DNA of 64,000 nt from contig CAYGUX010000007.1 in NCBI GenBank assembly GCA_964353175.1, positions 33,621 through 97,620 of the forward strand. Direction: 5' to 3'. Every line of letters starts with the position of its first letter. The stretch's first letter is position 1. The translations under genes were made by a program, and so were the position numbers. This stretch comes from JAIYCX01 sp964353175 (GTDB lineage: Bacteria > Bdellovibrionota_C > UBA2361 > SZUA-149 > DAOLCO01). The notes beneath the pieces are model-generated. The model did no database searches. It was not told where the DNA came from and saw only the letters and a program-made list of their open reading frames with translations. Below, piece by piece: positions 45,067 through 53,656 of the stretch.

Positions 45067-45152
45067 GTATGGTAGGTCTAAAAATACTGTTCCTTACAGC
45101 TTAGTCCTCCTTTGATCGGAAGCTAAAAAATAAGCAACAGTACACACCATAC
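45067..45152 (-). promoter_or_regulatory. Nested inverted repeat in the pnp leader (candidate RNase III-type autoregulatory hairpin)
   Basis: Two perfect 7-bp arm pairs are nested: GTATGGT (45067-45073) with ACCATAC (45146-45152), and TACTGTT (45085-45091) with AACAGTA (45136-45142). Inside are two alternative pairings, GCTTA/TAAGC (45099-45103 with 45131-45135) and AGCTT/AAGCT (45098-45102 with 45120-45124). In E. coli the pnp leader forms a long hairpin that RNase III cuts so PNPase can repress its own mRNA; this could be the counterpart, by position only. Confidence 0.45.
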
Positions 45153-45227
45153 TTTTACATCTAAACCCTCTATCCTTAGAAAAACCTGATACCTCTATAA
45201 CATAGATGGAATGCTGATAGAAATAAA

Positions 45228-45252
45228 AAAGGCTCCCAATCGGAGCCTTTTC
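45228..45252 (-). terminator. rpsO intrinsic terminator
   Basis: A 10-bp stem AAAAGGCTCC (45228-45237)/GGAGCCTTTT (45243-45252), loop of 5, followed on the minus strand by a U-run. It lies 20 bp after the rpsO stop. Confidence 0.85.
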
Positions 45253-45271
45253 TTGAGATCCTCAATTAAAT

Positions 45272-45541
45272 TTACTTACGTAAGCCTAACTCAGCAATTA
45301 AGTCTCTATACCCTTGAAGATTATTTCGTTTAAGATATTCAAGAAGTCTTTTTCTTCTTCCAACCATCTTCAATAGACCTCTTCTAGAATGATGATCTTT
45401 TGGATGAGTTTTAAAATGATCCAATAAGTAGTTTAACCTATTAGTAATCAAAGCGACTTGGACACGAACTGATCCGCTATCGCCATCTTTGTTTGCAAAT
45501 TTTTTAATGATTTCTGTTTTTTCTGCAGCTTCAAACGCCAT
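45272..45541 (-). CDS. rpsO: 30S ribosomal protein S15
   Basis: An 89-residue primary-binding protein of the 16S central domain. The core DHHSRRGLLKMVGRRKRLLEYLKRN and the N-terminal GSVRVQVALITNRLNYLLDH are diagnostic. It precedes pnp in the conserved rpsO-pnp order. Confidence 0.98.
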   Translation of the reverse strand: MAFEAAEKTEIIKKFANKDGDSGSVRVQVALITNRLNYLLDHFKTHPKDHHSRRGLLKMVGRRKRLLEYLKRNNLQGYRDLIAELGLRK

Positions 45542-45672
45542 TGCTTTCTTTCTCTATTTAAGATTTATGTGATAATAGAGGCGTTTGATATAGGAAATAG
45601 AGTTAAAAATCAATATTTCTTTTAAAATAATTTCAGATGTTCCTTCGCACATTATTAAGCCTTACCCATTAA

Positions 45673-46257
45673 ATGAAAAAAATCAATGTAGCCATTCTAT
45701 GTTCTGGTAATGGATCAAACATGCAAGCAATTGCTAAAGCCAGTATTTACAGCGACTTAAACATAAAGATAGCCACTGTTGTGACCAATACCCCCGAAGC
45801 TCTAGCCATTCAAAAAGCTAAAGAGCTAAATATCGAGACTAAAATACTGCCAAAAGGTGCGCTCGCTAGAGATCAGGAATTAGATAAAATCTTAGAACAA
45901 ACAGGATCTGAACTAATACTACTTGCTGGGTACCTTAAAAAACTACCGACCTCCATAATAGATAAATATAAAGGTAGAATTCTCAATATTCACCCCTCTC
46001 TTCTTCCTAAATATGGTGGTCATGGGATGTACGGCATATATGTCCACCAAGCTGTGAAACAAGCTGGAGAGAAAGAAACTGGTGCGACGGTGCATCTGGT
46101 AACAGGGGACTATGACAAAGGACCAATAGTCCTCCAAGAGAAACTAAGCCTAAACGGAGAAGAAACCCCAGAAGAAATTGCACAAAAGGTCATAAAGATA
46201 GAACATCTTCTTTATATTAATGCGATAAAAAAATTCCTCGAGTCATATAAGGCCTAA
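45673..46257 (+). CDS. purN: Phosphoribosylglycinamide formyltransferase
   Basis: Transfers formyl from 10-formyl-THF to GAR, third step of purine synthesis. 194 aa. It has the opening CSGNGSNMQAI, the folate/formyl catalytic set N-H-D seen in NIHPSLLPKYGGHGMYGI and VTGDYDKGPIV, and LLAGYLKKL. It is coupled to nadD, which begins 11 bp after its stop. Confidence 0.95.
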   Translation: MKKINVAILCSGNGSNMQAIAKASIYSDLNIKIATVVTNTPEALAIQKAKELNIETKILPKGALARDQELDKILEQTGSELILLAGYLKKLPTSIIDKYKGRILNIHPSLLPKYGGHGMYGIYVHQAVKQAGEKETGATVHLVTGDYDKGPIVLQEKLSLNGEETPEEIAQKVIKIEHLLYINAIKKFLESYKA

Positions 46258-46268
46258 GATCTGACATA

Positions 46269-46829
46269 GTGCAAAACCATATTTTCTATACTCCCCTTGA
46301 ATTTGAGGCTAAATTCAATAAACAAAAAGTATGCTGTATTTTTGGAGGTAGCTTTGATCCTATTCACCAAGGCCATATTAGGGATATTCAAACCTTACTG
46401 AGGCTTGCTGATACAGTAATAATAGCACCGACTTCTCAGAACCCTTGGAAGCCCGATCAATCAAGCGAACTATCCATTCGACTTGAAATGATTGAGATAG
46501 TTCTAAACAGTGAAAACATTAACTATTCAAAAGATATAAAAGATAAAGGCTTAATCTTATCTAATGAAAAATATAACTTTTCAATTGAATTAGACGAACT
46601 TATAAAAGCAAAAAGGGATAGTCTAGAGAATGAGGAAATACTCCTTTGGGCAATTGGTGAAGACCTTAGAGATTCAGCTCACAAATGGAAAAATTGGGAT
46701 TCAGCTGGTTCTGATTTTGTTGTACTTCCAACACTAAAAGGCTTTTCGGGAACTGCAATAAGAAATAATGAAATTAAGCCCCACCCAGCAATTAGCAAAT
46801 ATATTTCGGATAAGTCGTTATACCTATAA
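46269..46829 (+). CDS. nadD: Nicotinate-nucleotide adenylyltransferase-like protein
   Basis: Makes deamido-NAD from nicotinate mononucleotide and ATP. It has the nucleotidyltransferase signature CCIFGGSFDPIHQGHI with the HxGH motif, then NPWKPDQ in the substrate loop, and the C-terminal SGTAIRNN (corresponding to the usual IS-S-IR). At 186 aa it is slightly shorter than usual, and the mid-region is divergent, so specificity for nicotinate rather than nicotinamide mononucleotide is inferred. The start is GTG at 46269; no Met is closer to the motif. It shares an operon with purN. Confidence 0.85.
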   Translation: MQNHIFYTPLEFEAKFNKQKVCCIFGGSFDPIHQGHIRDIQTLLRLADTVIIAPTSQNPWKPDQSSELSIRLEMIEIVLNSENINYSKDIKDKGLILSNEKYNFSIELDELIKAKRDSLENEEILLWAIGEDLRDSAHKWKNWDSAGSDFVVLPTLKGFSGTAIRNNEIKPHPAISKYISDKSLYL

Positions 46830-46878
46830 GCTAAGTGCGGAAGATTCTCTTCTCAATTGCAGTAGTTACAAAAAACAA

Positions 46879-47787
46879 TTAGCTTACCGATCTCATTATT
46901 TTAGCAATCTCTATAAAACTTCTTGGGTTGACCGGAGTTCCATCTAGCCTAACTTCATAATGCAAATGAGGTCCGGTTGACCTCCCAGAGGAACCTACTA
47001 AACCAATTTTCTGGCCTCTATAAACATAATCTCCTACCTTAACTTCCACTTTAGCAAGGTGAGCATACAATGACTCTAGGTTATTTTTGTGTTTTATCAA
47101 AATGGTTCTACCGTAAGCACCCTTCCTTCCAGCATATACGACCTCCCCTTCTGCACTTGAGACTACAGGACTATTATATTTGCTAGCAATATCAACACCT
47201 GTATGAAAATCAGAAGCGCGGTTAAATGGTGAATTCCTTTTACCAAAAGTTGAGGACAATCTACCAATTACGGGTGCTCCGACGGGTACCCCATGCACCA
47301 AATTTTCAATTTTATTTCTAATAGTAGCCTTTGGTAGGCCAGCATCCTTTAATCCAGAAAGCTTTTTTATGTGATTTTTAATTCTTAGAACATCAAAAAC
47401 ACCTGTCCTATGTTCAAATGAGTCCTTAGCACTTCCAAAATAGAACCCTCCGCCTCTCCCATCTAAAGATGATTTATCTGTATTAGACCTTAATGCTAGA
47501 AAAAATTCTTTTTTAGTTCGAAGCTTAGGAGCAACAAAGCTATATTCTAAGTGTGGCTGATTAATTGGAATATCTCCCCACACTCCGTAGGACTCTTTTA
47601 AGTCCTCTCCATTAAAAGAGATCGCTAGAGTCCTAGAATTCAAGCTAGTAATACTCGGCCTACCATATTTAAATAAGGCTAAGACCAAACAAGCCACTAT
47701 GGCTCCCAAGAAAAGGCCACCAACAGTTACCAATATTTTTTTTAAAAACTGCTTCAAAGGGATGGAAACTTCCTTGCTACATTTCAA
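46879..47787 (-). CDS. M23-family membrane-anchored peptidoglycan endopeptidase
   Basis: 302 aa with one N-terminal membrane span (about 15-38) and a periplasmic LytM/M23 domain from about 175. The zinc motifs are intact: FHTGVDIA (HxxxD) and GPHLHYEVRLDGTPVNPRSF (HxH), and AEGEVVYAGRKGAYGRTILIKH is the family fold. It would cleave peptide cross-links. The preceding 100 residues are of unknown fold. It converges on nadD over 49 bp. Confidence 0.88.
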   Translation of the reverse strand: MKCSKEVSIPLKQFLKKILVTVGGLFLGAIVACLVLALFKYGRPSITSLNSRTLAISFNGEDLKESYGVWGDIPINQPHLEYSFVAPKLRTKKEFFLALRSNTDKSSLDGRGGGFYFGSAKDSFEHRTGVFDVLRIKNHIKKLSGLKDAGLPKATIRNKIENLVHGVPVGAPVIGRLSSTFGKRNSPFNRASDFHTGVDIASKYNSPVVSSAEGEVVYAGRKGAYGRTILIKHKNNLESLYAHLAKVEVKVGDYVYRGQKIGLVGSSGRSTGPHLHYEVRLDGTPVNPRSFIEIAKIMRSVS

Positions 47788-47993
47788 TTAAAGTAATTAC
47801 GCATATAAGTACTAACATACTCAAGAGATAAGTCAAAACTCACATTTCCTTATTAATTTAAAGTACTTGCCTAGCTAACTCGATCGTAGAAGCAAAGAAA
47901 TCCGAATTATATACTTTATATCACTAAAATTATGCGAGGAAATCACCCAATAGATACTAGGACCATACTCAATAAAAATATTGCAGCATAAAA

Positions 47994-49136
47994 CTAGCGG
48001 TTATTCCACCAGTAAAGTAACTTACCAACTATACCCACTTCTTTAACCTCTCCCACAGTAAACAAAGGAAAGGACGCTACAACTTCTTCCCCTTCTTTTA
48101 TATTTACATTTCCACATGGTGTCATATCCTTAACAGGCGCGTGTAAATTCGCACAAGGTACTTTTACAATAGATAAGTTAGGAACCTTTTCTCTCAAAAT
48201 AGTAAGACTGCCACTATCCTTCACCTTTAGTTCTATCTGATTAGGTTCACCATTAGGGACCATAGCTTTTACACCACCAGAAAGTTCATCAACTGAAAAA
48301 GACTTTGCAATAAACTTTCTAAATCCCTTCTCTAATAGCTCTTGCGCAAGCCTATCTCGTTCTATTCTTCTTTCGCATCCCATCAATACAGCAATTAAAC
48401 GCACTCCTTTCCTTAAAGCTGTTACAGTCACATTAAAACCAGCTTTTCCATAGTATCCAGTCTTTAGACCATCTACTGAGGAGTCTTTAAACAAAAGCTT
48501 ATTATGATTTCTCATAATAAATTCGCCGTCCCTAAAAGGCAGCTCTTTAATTTTTGTATCATTTAAAACCTGTGGAAATCTTTTTAGTAATGCCCTAGAA
48601 AGGATTAGAAAATCCTCTGCTGAAGCGATATCAGGCTTATCATCTTTATCTGGCGGAAGTCCGTGGGGAGAGTGAAATTCACTGTTAGTAAGGCCTAAAT
48701 TTAATGCATCCTCATACATAACATCCACAAATCCATCACCACTCCCACCTAAATGTTCCGCTAAGGCAAATGCTCCATCATTGGCAGATTGAATCAATAC
48801 GGCTTGTAGTAAATCTTTAACGCTAAAAGTCTCCCCTTCTTTTAAGTAAACTTGGGAACCACCAATTCTAGATGCTGCGGCTGAGACTGTTACAATATCA
48901 TCTAACTTAACATTCCCTAGAGCAAGTTGATTTAGAACTGAATAGCTTAACATTAGCTTTACCATAGAAGCAGGTGGTCTGGAGGTAGCTGGATCTTTAC
49001 TATCTAAGATAGTACCGCTATCAGCATCAGCCAATAAAAACGATGAACATGCGTCTTCATCTGCAAAAACTAAAGTACCACTGAAAGCAATCAAACAGGC
49101 AAATAGAAGGAAGGATCGAGGTGAGAATGACAACAT
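47994..49136 (-). CDS. D-alanyl-D-alanine carboxypeptidase (PBP5/6-type)
   Basis: A penicillin-binding protein that trims the terminal D-Ala from stem peptides. 380 aa with a signal peptide (to about FADEDA). Active-site motifs: S57xxK60 in PPASMVKLM, SxN in QSANDGAFA, and KTG in DGLKTGYYGKAG. A beta-rich C-terminal domain of about 100 residues follows; a terminal amphipathic anchor helix (LLYWWNNR) is short. It may limit cross-linking with the neighbouring M23 endopeptidase, both on the minus strand 207 bp apart. Confidence 0.93.
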   Translation of the reverse strand: MLSFSPRSFLLFACLIAFSGTLVFADEDACSSFLLADADSGTILDSKDPATSRPPASMVKLMLSYSVLNQLALGNVKLDDIVTVSAAASRIGGSQVYLKEGETFSVKDLLQAVLIQSANDGAFALAEHLGGSGDGFVDVMYEDALNLGLTNSEFHSPHGLPPDKDDKPDIASAEDFLILSRALLKRFPQVLNDTKIKELPFRDGEFIMRNHNKLLFKDSSVDGLKTGYYGKAGFNVTVTALRKGVRLIAVLMGCERRIERDRLAQELLEKGFRKFIAKSFSVDELSGGVKAMVPNGEPNQIELKVKDSGSLTILREKVPNLSIVKVPCANLHAPVKDMTPCGNVNIKEGEEVVASFPLFTVGEVKEVGIVGKLLYWWNNR

Positions 49137-49307
49137 AATAGACTATCTTCTTTTAATTAATTAAGAGGGTTTAATAATATCTATAGTTTAGACTTATACT
49201 CATGGCTTTAAAAGGGGTTATTTTTCTCAGGAACATAAGGCTTGATGCTCCTTGATTATAGTTGTAGATTAGGGAACTCAATAAATAGGGAGTTAAAACT
49301 AAATTCA

Positions 49308-50297
49308 ATGTCCAATTCTGTTATACTTGTAACTGGCGTAGCTGGTTTTATTGGATCTCATATTGCTGAGAACTTACTTAACCGTGGAGAGACCGTACTT
49401 GGCTTAGATGAACTTAACGATTACTACTCGGTTTCGAATAAGAAAAATAATTTAAAGATTCTATCGAGCCATCCAGGTTTCTCCTTTGCAAGAGCTGACA
49501 TAAGAAATCTTGAACAAGTTCAGAATGCAATCAACCCTTTTAAAATTAAAAAAATTGCTCACTTAGCAGCTAGAGCCGGAGTAAGGCCTTCCATTAAAGA
49601 CCCTCTATTGTATGAAGAAGTAAACATCAAAGGGACGCTCAATATTCTGGAAATAGCGAAATCCCAAGCCGTAGAAAACTTTGTCCTTGCATCCTCCTCC
49701 TCTGTTTATGGAAACTCCAAGGCAGTGCCATTTAAAGAAGATGATTCCGCAACAGACAGACCAATATCTCCCTACGCTGCTACTAAGAAAGGCTGCGAAG
49801 CCTTAGCAGCTACTTATGCTCATTTATATAATATACCGCTAACCGTAATTAGACCATTTACGGTATATGGTCCTAGAGGTAGACCAGATATGGCCCCTTG
49901 GCTATTTCTAGAGTGTGCAATTCGAAATAGAGAGATTTCAAAGTTCGGAGATGGCACTACACGTAGAGATTATACTTTCATAGGTGATTTTGTAAAAGGT
50001 TTTATAAGCGCCATAGATACGCCTAGAAATTTTGACATATATAACCTTGGCAATTCCAGTACAGTTTCATTAAATGAAGCAATAGAAATAATCGAACGTG
50101 TAACGAATAAAAAACTACAGATAAAACAACTCCCAATGCAGCCTGGTGACGTAGAAATAACCAATGCAGATATTTCTAAAGCTAAGAGAGATCTTGCATA
50201 CGATCCTCAAGTTTCTTTTGAAGAAGGAATGACAATATTCTACAATTGGTACAAAGAAAGCTTCCCTGAAAAGATGGTTCCTGTGGAGATGGTATAG
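49308..50297 (+). CDS. NAD-dependent sugar epimerase, UDP-glucuronate 4-epimerase-like
   Basis: An extended short-chain dehydrogenase of 329 aa that opens with SVILVTGVAGFIGSHIAE (Rossmann GxxGxxG). The catalytic Ser-Tyr-Lys set is visible: ASSSSVYG and SPYAATKKGCE. PFTVYGPRGRPDMAPWLF is the part that most resembles the UDP-glucuronate 4-epimerase (CapI/GAE) group. It would feed envelope polysaccharide. I prefer the ATG at 49308, just before the Rossmann strand; ATG 49245 (with AAGG upstream) would add 21 residues. It is convergent with thiG. Confidence 0.85.
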   Translation: MSNSVILVTGVAGFIGSHIAENLLNRGETVLGLDELNDYYSVSNKKNNLKILSSHPGFSFARADIRNLEQVQNAINPFKIKKIAHLAARAGVRPSIKDPLLYEEVNIKGTLNILEIAKSQAVENFVLASSSSVYGNSKAVPFKEDDSATDRPISPYAATKKGCEALAATYAHLYNIPLTVIRPFTVYGPRGRPDMAPWLFLECAIRNREISKFGDGTTRRDYTFIGDFVKGFISAIDTPRNFDIYNLGNSSTVSLNEAIEIIERVTNKKLQIKQLPMQPGDVEITNADISKAKRDLAYDPQVSFEEGMTIFYNWYKESFPEKMVPVEMV

Positions 50298-50311
50298 GCC
50301 TCAGGGGATAC

Positions 50312-51118
50312 TTAACTTATCTTGCCTTCTTTCGGGCTAGAGGCTATTGCATATTCTCTTCTAGGCATCCGACCAGCTAAAAAAGCCAATCTACCAGCCT
50401 CAACCGCTAATTTCATAGAAGATGCCATTAATACGGGGTCACTAGCGCAAGCTATCGCACTATTGGTTAAAATCCCATCTGCTCCGAGCTCAAGACACAG
50501 TGCCGCATCAGAAGCAGTACCAACACCTGCGTCAACGATAACAGGAACTTTAGATTGCTCAATGATAAATCCTAAATTATAGATATTCTGAATCCCCAGG
50601 CCACTTCCGATAGGACTCGCTAGAGGCATTACGGCTACAGCTCCAGCATCCTCACACTTCTTAGCGACTATTGGATCATCAGTGATATAGGGCATACAAT
50701 TAAAGCCCTCGTTACTAAGAATTTTAACAGCCTCGATAGTGATCTCATTATCAGGGTATAACGTTCTCTCATCACCGATCACTTCGACCTTAACAAAATC
50801 ACCCACGCCAGCCTCTCTAGCCAAACGCGCAGTCCTTAAGCAATCCTCCAACGTATAACAACCTGCTGTGTTGGGAAGTATAGTAAGACCTAAGTGACCA
50901 ATATAATCCATAAGTGAATCTTTAGAAGGGTCAGTTATATTAACCCTCCTCACGGCCACTGTTATCATCTCCGCACCAGAGGCAACTGTCGCATCACGAG
51001 TTTCTGCAAAATCTCGATACTTCCCAGATCCTACTATTAATCGCGATCCAAACACCTTGCCGCCAATAATAAGATTATCTTTCCTACTTGATTTCTTAGT
51101 CTCTGATTCTGATTTCAT
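50312..51118 (-). CDS. thiG: Thiazole synthase
   Basis: Builds the thiazole-phosphate of thiamine from 1-deoxyxylulose 5-phosphate, dehydroglycine and ThiS-thiocarboxylate. A TIM barrel with SGKYRDFAETRDATVASGAEMITVAVRR at the front and the Schiff-base Lys in FVKVEVIGDE, ending in VDAGVGTASDAALCLELGADG. At 268 aa it is typical. It is downstream of thiS by 8 bp in a trxA-thiS-thiG operon. Confidence 0.96.
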   Translation of the reverse strand: MKSESETKKSSRKDNLIIGGKVFGSRLIVGSGKYRDFAETRDATVASGAEMITVAVRRVNITDPSKDSLMDYIGHLGLTILPNTAGCYTLEDCLRTARLAREAGVGDFVKVEVIGDERTLYPDNEITIEAVKILSNEGFNCMPYITDDPIVAKKCEDAGAVAVMPLASPIGSGLGIQNIYNLGFIIEQSKVPVIVDAGVGTASDAALCLELGADGILTNSAIACASDPVLMASSMKLAVEAGRLAFLAGRMPRREYAIASSPKEGKIS

Positions 51119-51126
51119 ACAATATA

Positions 51127-51324
51127 CTAACCGCCCCCTATGAAATGGACTATTTCGATATGATCGCCTTCACTGATACTAGCTTGAAGATAGGTGTTTT
51201 TTGGTACAATGTTTTTATTTTGCTCTACGGCAACTTTCTTATCGGTTAACTTAAGTTCGTCTAAAAGCGCGGAGATAGAAATACTATTAATCTCTCGCGC
51301 CTCACCATTAAGAACAATTTTCAT
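51127..51324 (-). CDS. thiS: Sulfur carrier protein ThiS
   Basis: A 65-residue ubiquitin-like carrier ending in IGGG, so the terminal Gly can be thiocarboxylated. AVEQNKNIVPKNTY is typical. It is 3 nt after trxA and 8 nt before thiG. The ThiF/ThiI-type activating enzymes are not seen nearby. Confidence 0.92.
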   Translation of the reverse strand: MKIVLNGEAREINSISISALLDELKLTDKKVAVEQNKNIVPKNTYLQASISEGDHIEIVHFIGGG

Positions 51325-51327
51325 AAA

Positions 51328-51654
51328 TTAAGCAATTGCTTTATTCACTAGATCAACAAGCTCTATCTTAGTTCTTGCGCCAACCATCTGATCTACAACT
51401 TGACCATCTTTAAATAAGATTAACTTTGGTATGCTCCTGACATTATACTTCATAGCAGCTTCCTTGTTGTCATCTACATTTATTTTTACAACTTTAAGCT
51501 TGCCTGCGAAATCATTTGCGAGTTCTTCTACAATTGGAGCTATAGCCTTACAAGGACCACACCAAGGTGCCCAAAAATCTACTAGGACAGTTCCTCCAGC
51601 ATTTACTACTTCATTTTCAAAATCTGAATCATTTACATCAGTTGGCTTGGACAT
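51328..51654 (-). CDS. trxA: Thioredoxin 1
   Basis: 108-aa cytoplasmic thioredoxin with WCGPC at residues 31-35 and the cis-Pro in VRSIPKLI. General disulphide reductase. It heads the thiamine cluster, 3 nt ahead of thiS; a good Shine-Dalgarno (AGGAG) precedes its ATG. A 9-bp inverted repeat (51711-51750) lies upstream in the hemC-trxA spacer. Confidence 0.97.
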   Translation of the reverse strand: MSKPTDVNDSDFENEVVNAGGTVLVDFWAPWCGPCKAIAPIVEELANDFAGKLKVVKINVDDNKEAAMKYNVRSIPKLILFKDGQVVDQMVGARTKIELVDLVNKAIA

Positions 51655-51860
51655 ATTACTCCTAAAAACATTATTTATTATCTAATAAATTGGTGTGTAT
51701 AATTAATCTATATTCCCATAGTATAAACAAGGCTGACTAAGATGGGAATAGCATTATTACTCAAAATTAATCTAAATCTTATATTATATGGGCAATAGAC
51801 TGCGGATAAAATATTTAAGTCTCAGAATAAGGCCCAATAAATCTCGGGTATTCTAATGTG

Positions 51861-52802
51861 TTAGCCTCTCAGTAGCTCTAACCCACCTTTCTGCTTCAAG
51901 TCTGTTACCAAAGATTGAACAAGACTAATGGCCTCATTTCTATCCCCTTCCCGCTGTCCCTCAACATGCTTTGAACCATCGCTAGAACATATTCGACTCA
52001 CAATTGTCACCATATTACCAATAGATTTTGCATAAACACCTAGAGAAGAGTGACAATCCGCACCTAGGTCTTCAATTAACATTCGCTCCATTTGGAATGC
52101 CTCTTGAACAGTGGGCACAGACATAGAGGAAAGAATATCTTTTAACTTACTATCCTCACTTCGGTACTGGGCGACCAAAGTGCCCTGACATACTGCAGGT
52201 ACCATATCTTCTACAGAAAATGGCATATACACACCACGTTCTATTGCGAGTCTATTTACACCAGCCTGACCAATGACAATTGCATCATATTCTTTGTTAT
52301 CAAGGACCTTTTCAATGCGAGTTGTTATATTCCCTCTACATTGAGACACCTCTAAGTCTGGCCTCAATTTAAGCAATTGAGACTTTCGTCTTTTACTTGA
52401 GGTTCCAACCTTTGCGCCCATCGATAAAAAATTTAAGGGAGTTTTTGTATCTAAAATCGGTTCCTGAAATATACTGATTAACACATCTCTAGCATCCTCT
52501 CTTTCCAATACTGAACATATACTTGTTCCTAGCTCTAAATTAAGGGGCACATCCTTACCTGAATGGACTGCCAAATCGATTTTATCATTAAGAATGGCAT
52601 GTTCTAACTCTATGATCCATTGCTTTTTATCAAGAACTTGCAGATTTAATTTATCTCTCCTAAAATCTCCAGTAGTTGTTAATTCAACTAATTCAATTTC
52701 CAATTCAGGATTAACCATGCGAATTGCGTCTGCCACAGTTTGAGTTTGCCTTACAGCTAAAGCAGATTTCCTTGTACCAATCCTAACTAAATTACTCTTC
52801 AT
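51861..52802 (-). CDS. hemC: Porphobilinogen deaminase (hydroxymethylbilane synthase)
   Basis: Condenses four porphobilinogens to hydroxymethylbilane on a dipyrromethane cofactor. 313 aa. VRIGTRKSALAVRQT opens the protein, and the cofactor-bearing Cys is in DLGADCHSSLGV. VHSGKDVP carries the catalytic Asp in the usual VHSLKD position (Gly for Leu). It overlaps psd by 4 bp, so the two are coupled. Confidence 0.94.
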   Translation of the reverse strand: MKSNLVRIGTRKSALAVRQTQTVADAIRMVNPELEIELVELTTTGDFRRDKLNLQVLDKKQWIIELEHAILNDKIDLAVHSGKDVPLNLELGTSICSVLEREDARDVLISIFQEPILDTKTPLNFLSMGAKVGTSSKRRKSQLLKLRPDLEVSQCRGNITTRIEKVLDNKEYDAIVIGQAGVNRLAIERGVYMPFSVEDMVPAVCQGTLVAQYRSEDSKLKDILSSMSVPTVQEAFQMERMLIEDLGADCHSSLGVYAKSIGNMVTIVSRICSSDGSKHVEGQREGDRNEAISLVQSLVTDLKQKGGLELLRG

Positions 52803-53614
52803 AAATCTATCACCGTATTTCCAAACTTAACCGAATTACCAATTTCTATCTTCAATTCGTTAAAATCTAACCTTACACTAGATAACAGCACTACCGTCGA
52901 ACCAAGATAGAATGTACCAATTTTATCTCCTTTTGAAATCTCTATAGGTGGTACAATTTTACGGCTATCAATCGCCCGGCCGGAACCCATTTTATTTGAT
53001 AAAAAATCACCTTCATACGCTAAACCCATTGAACCCACATTAAATGCACCCACCATTACAATAGCAAATAGCCTATCTTCGTCATCCTCAATTATAGTAA
53101 CCACCCTTTCCTGTCTGACATAAAGATCAGAAAATAAAGATACAAATAATTTCGATACGGGATATAAGCTGCCCGGGATATAGACTCTATGCACTATTTT
53201 ACCAGAAACGGGACTATGAACATGGTGATAGTCACCTGGCGCGAGGTAAAAATTAAAAAAAGAACCATCGATAAATTCTGAGGAGACATGTTCATCTCCT
53301 AACAACTCAGGAACATTGTAGGAACAACCTTTTACACCAATCATTCTTTGGTTATCAATTTCACCACCATCAATAAAAAGTGAATCGGCTGGTGAGACGA
53401 AACCAAAAGACACTTTTCTACTTCCAGCTTTTAAACTTCTAGTAAAAAAATCCTTAAAGGATCTAAAAGAGCTAATTTCATCCCCTATCTCAGATAAATT
53501 CACTCCGTAAAAACCTGAGAAAGCCAGAAAAATAGGCTTACGCAAAGTCTTGGGTATGTACAGACTCGCTAATTGGCCATTAATGTAACTTAAAAGGTTT
53601 GAAATTCGCATCAA
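52799..53614 (-). CDS. psd: Phosphatidylserine decarboxylase
   Basis: Makes phosphatidylethanolamine. The 271-aa proenzyme carries the self-cleavage site LGST (in GTFYLGSTVVLL), where the Ser becomes the pyruvoyl group, and the acid-base His in APGDYHHVHSPVSG. The SPADSLFIDGGEID passage is also typical. It acts at the inner membrane. It overlaps hemC by 4 bp and follows the Cys-rich protein gene by 42 bp. Confidence 0.93.
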   Translation of the reverse strand: MMRISNLLSYINGQLASLYIPKTLRKPIFLAFSGFYGVNLSEIGDEISSFRSFKDFFTRSLKAGSRKVSFGFVSPADSLFIDGGEIDNQRMIGVKGCSYNVPELLGDEHVSSEFIDGSFFNFYLAPGDYHHVHSPVSGKIVHRVYIPGSLYPVSKLFVSLFSDLYVRQERVVTIIEDDEDRLFAIVMVGAFNVGSMGLAYEGDFLSNKMGSGRAIDSRKIVPPIEISKGDKIGTFYLGSTVVLLSSVRLDFNELKIEIGNSVKFGNTVIDL

Positions 53615-53656
53615 GAAAGTGCATAAATAATTTAAGGCTATAACTTAGCAAATTAT

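Larger units (their letters stand above)
44868..45271 (-). other. 403-bp rpsO-pnp spacer: rpsO terminator plus structured pnp leader
   Basis: No ORF is seen. From rpsO towards pnp it holds the rpsO terminator (45228-45252), the inverted repeat at 45067-45152, and then about 200 bp of unstructured AT-rich leader before ATG 44867. Confidence 0.6.

Noticed and set aside
51711..51750. TATTCCCAT/ATGGGAATA inverted repeat as hemC terminator
   Set aside because: 9-bp arms with a 22-nt spacer and no T-run on the minus strand; it might be a binding site but support is too thin to list.
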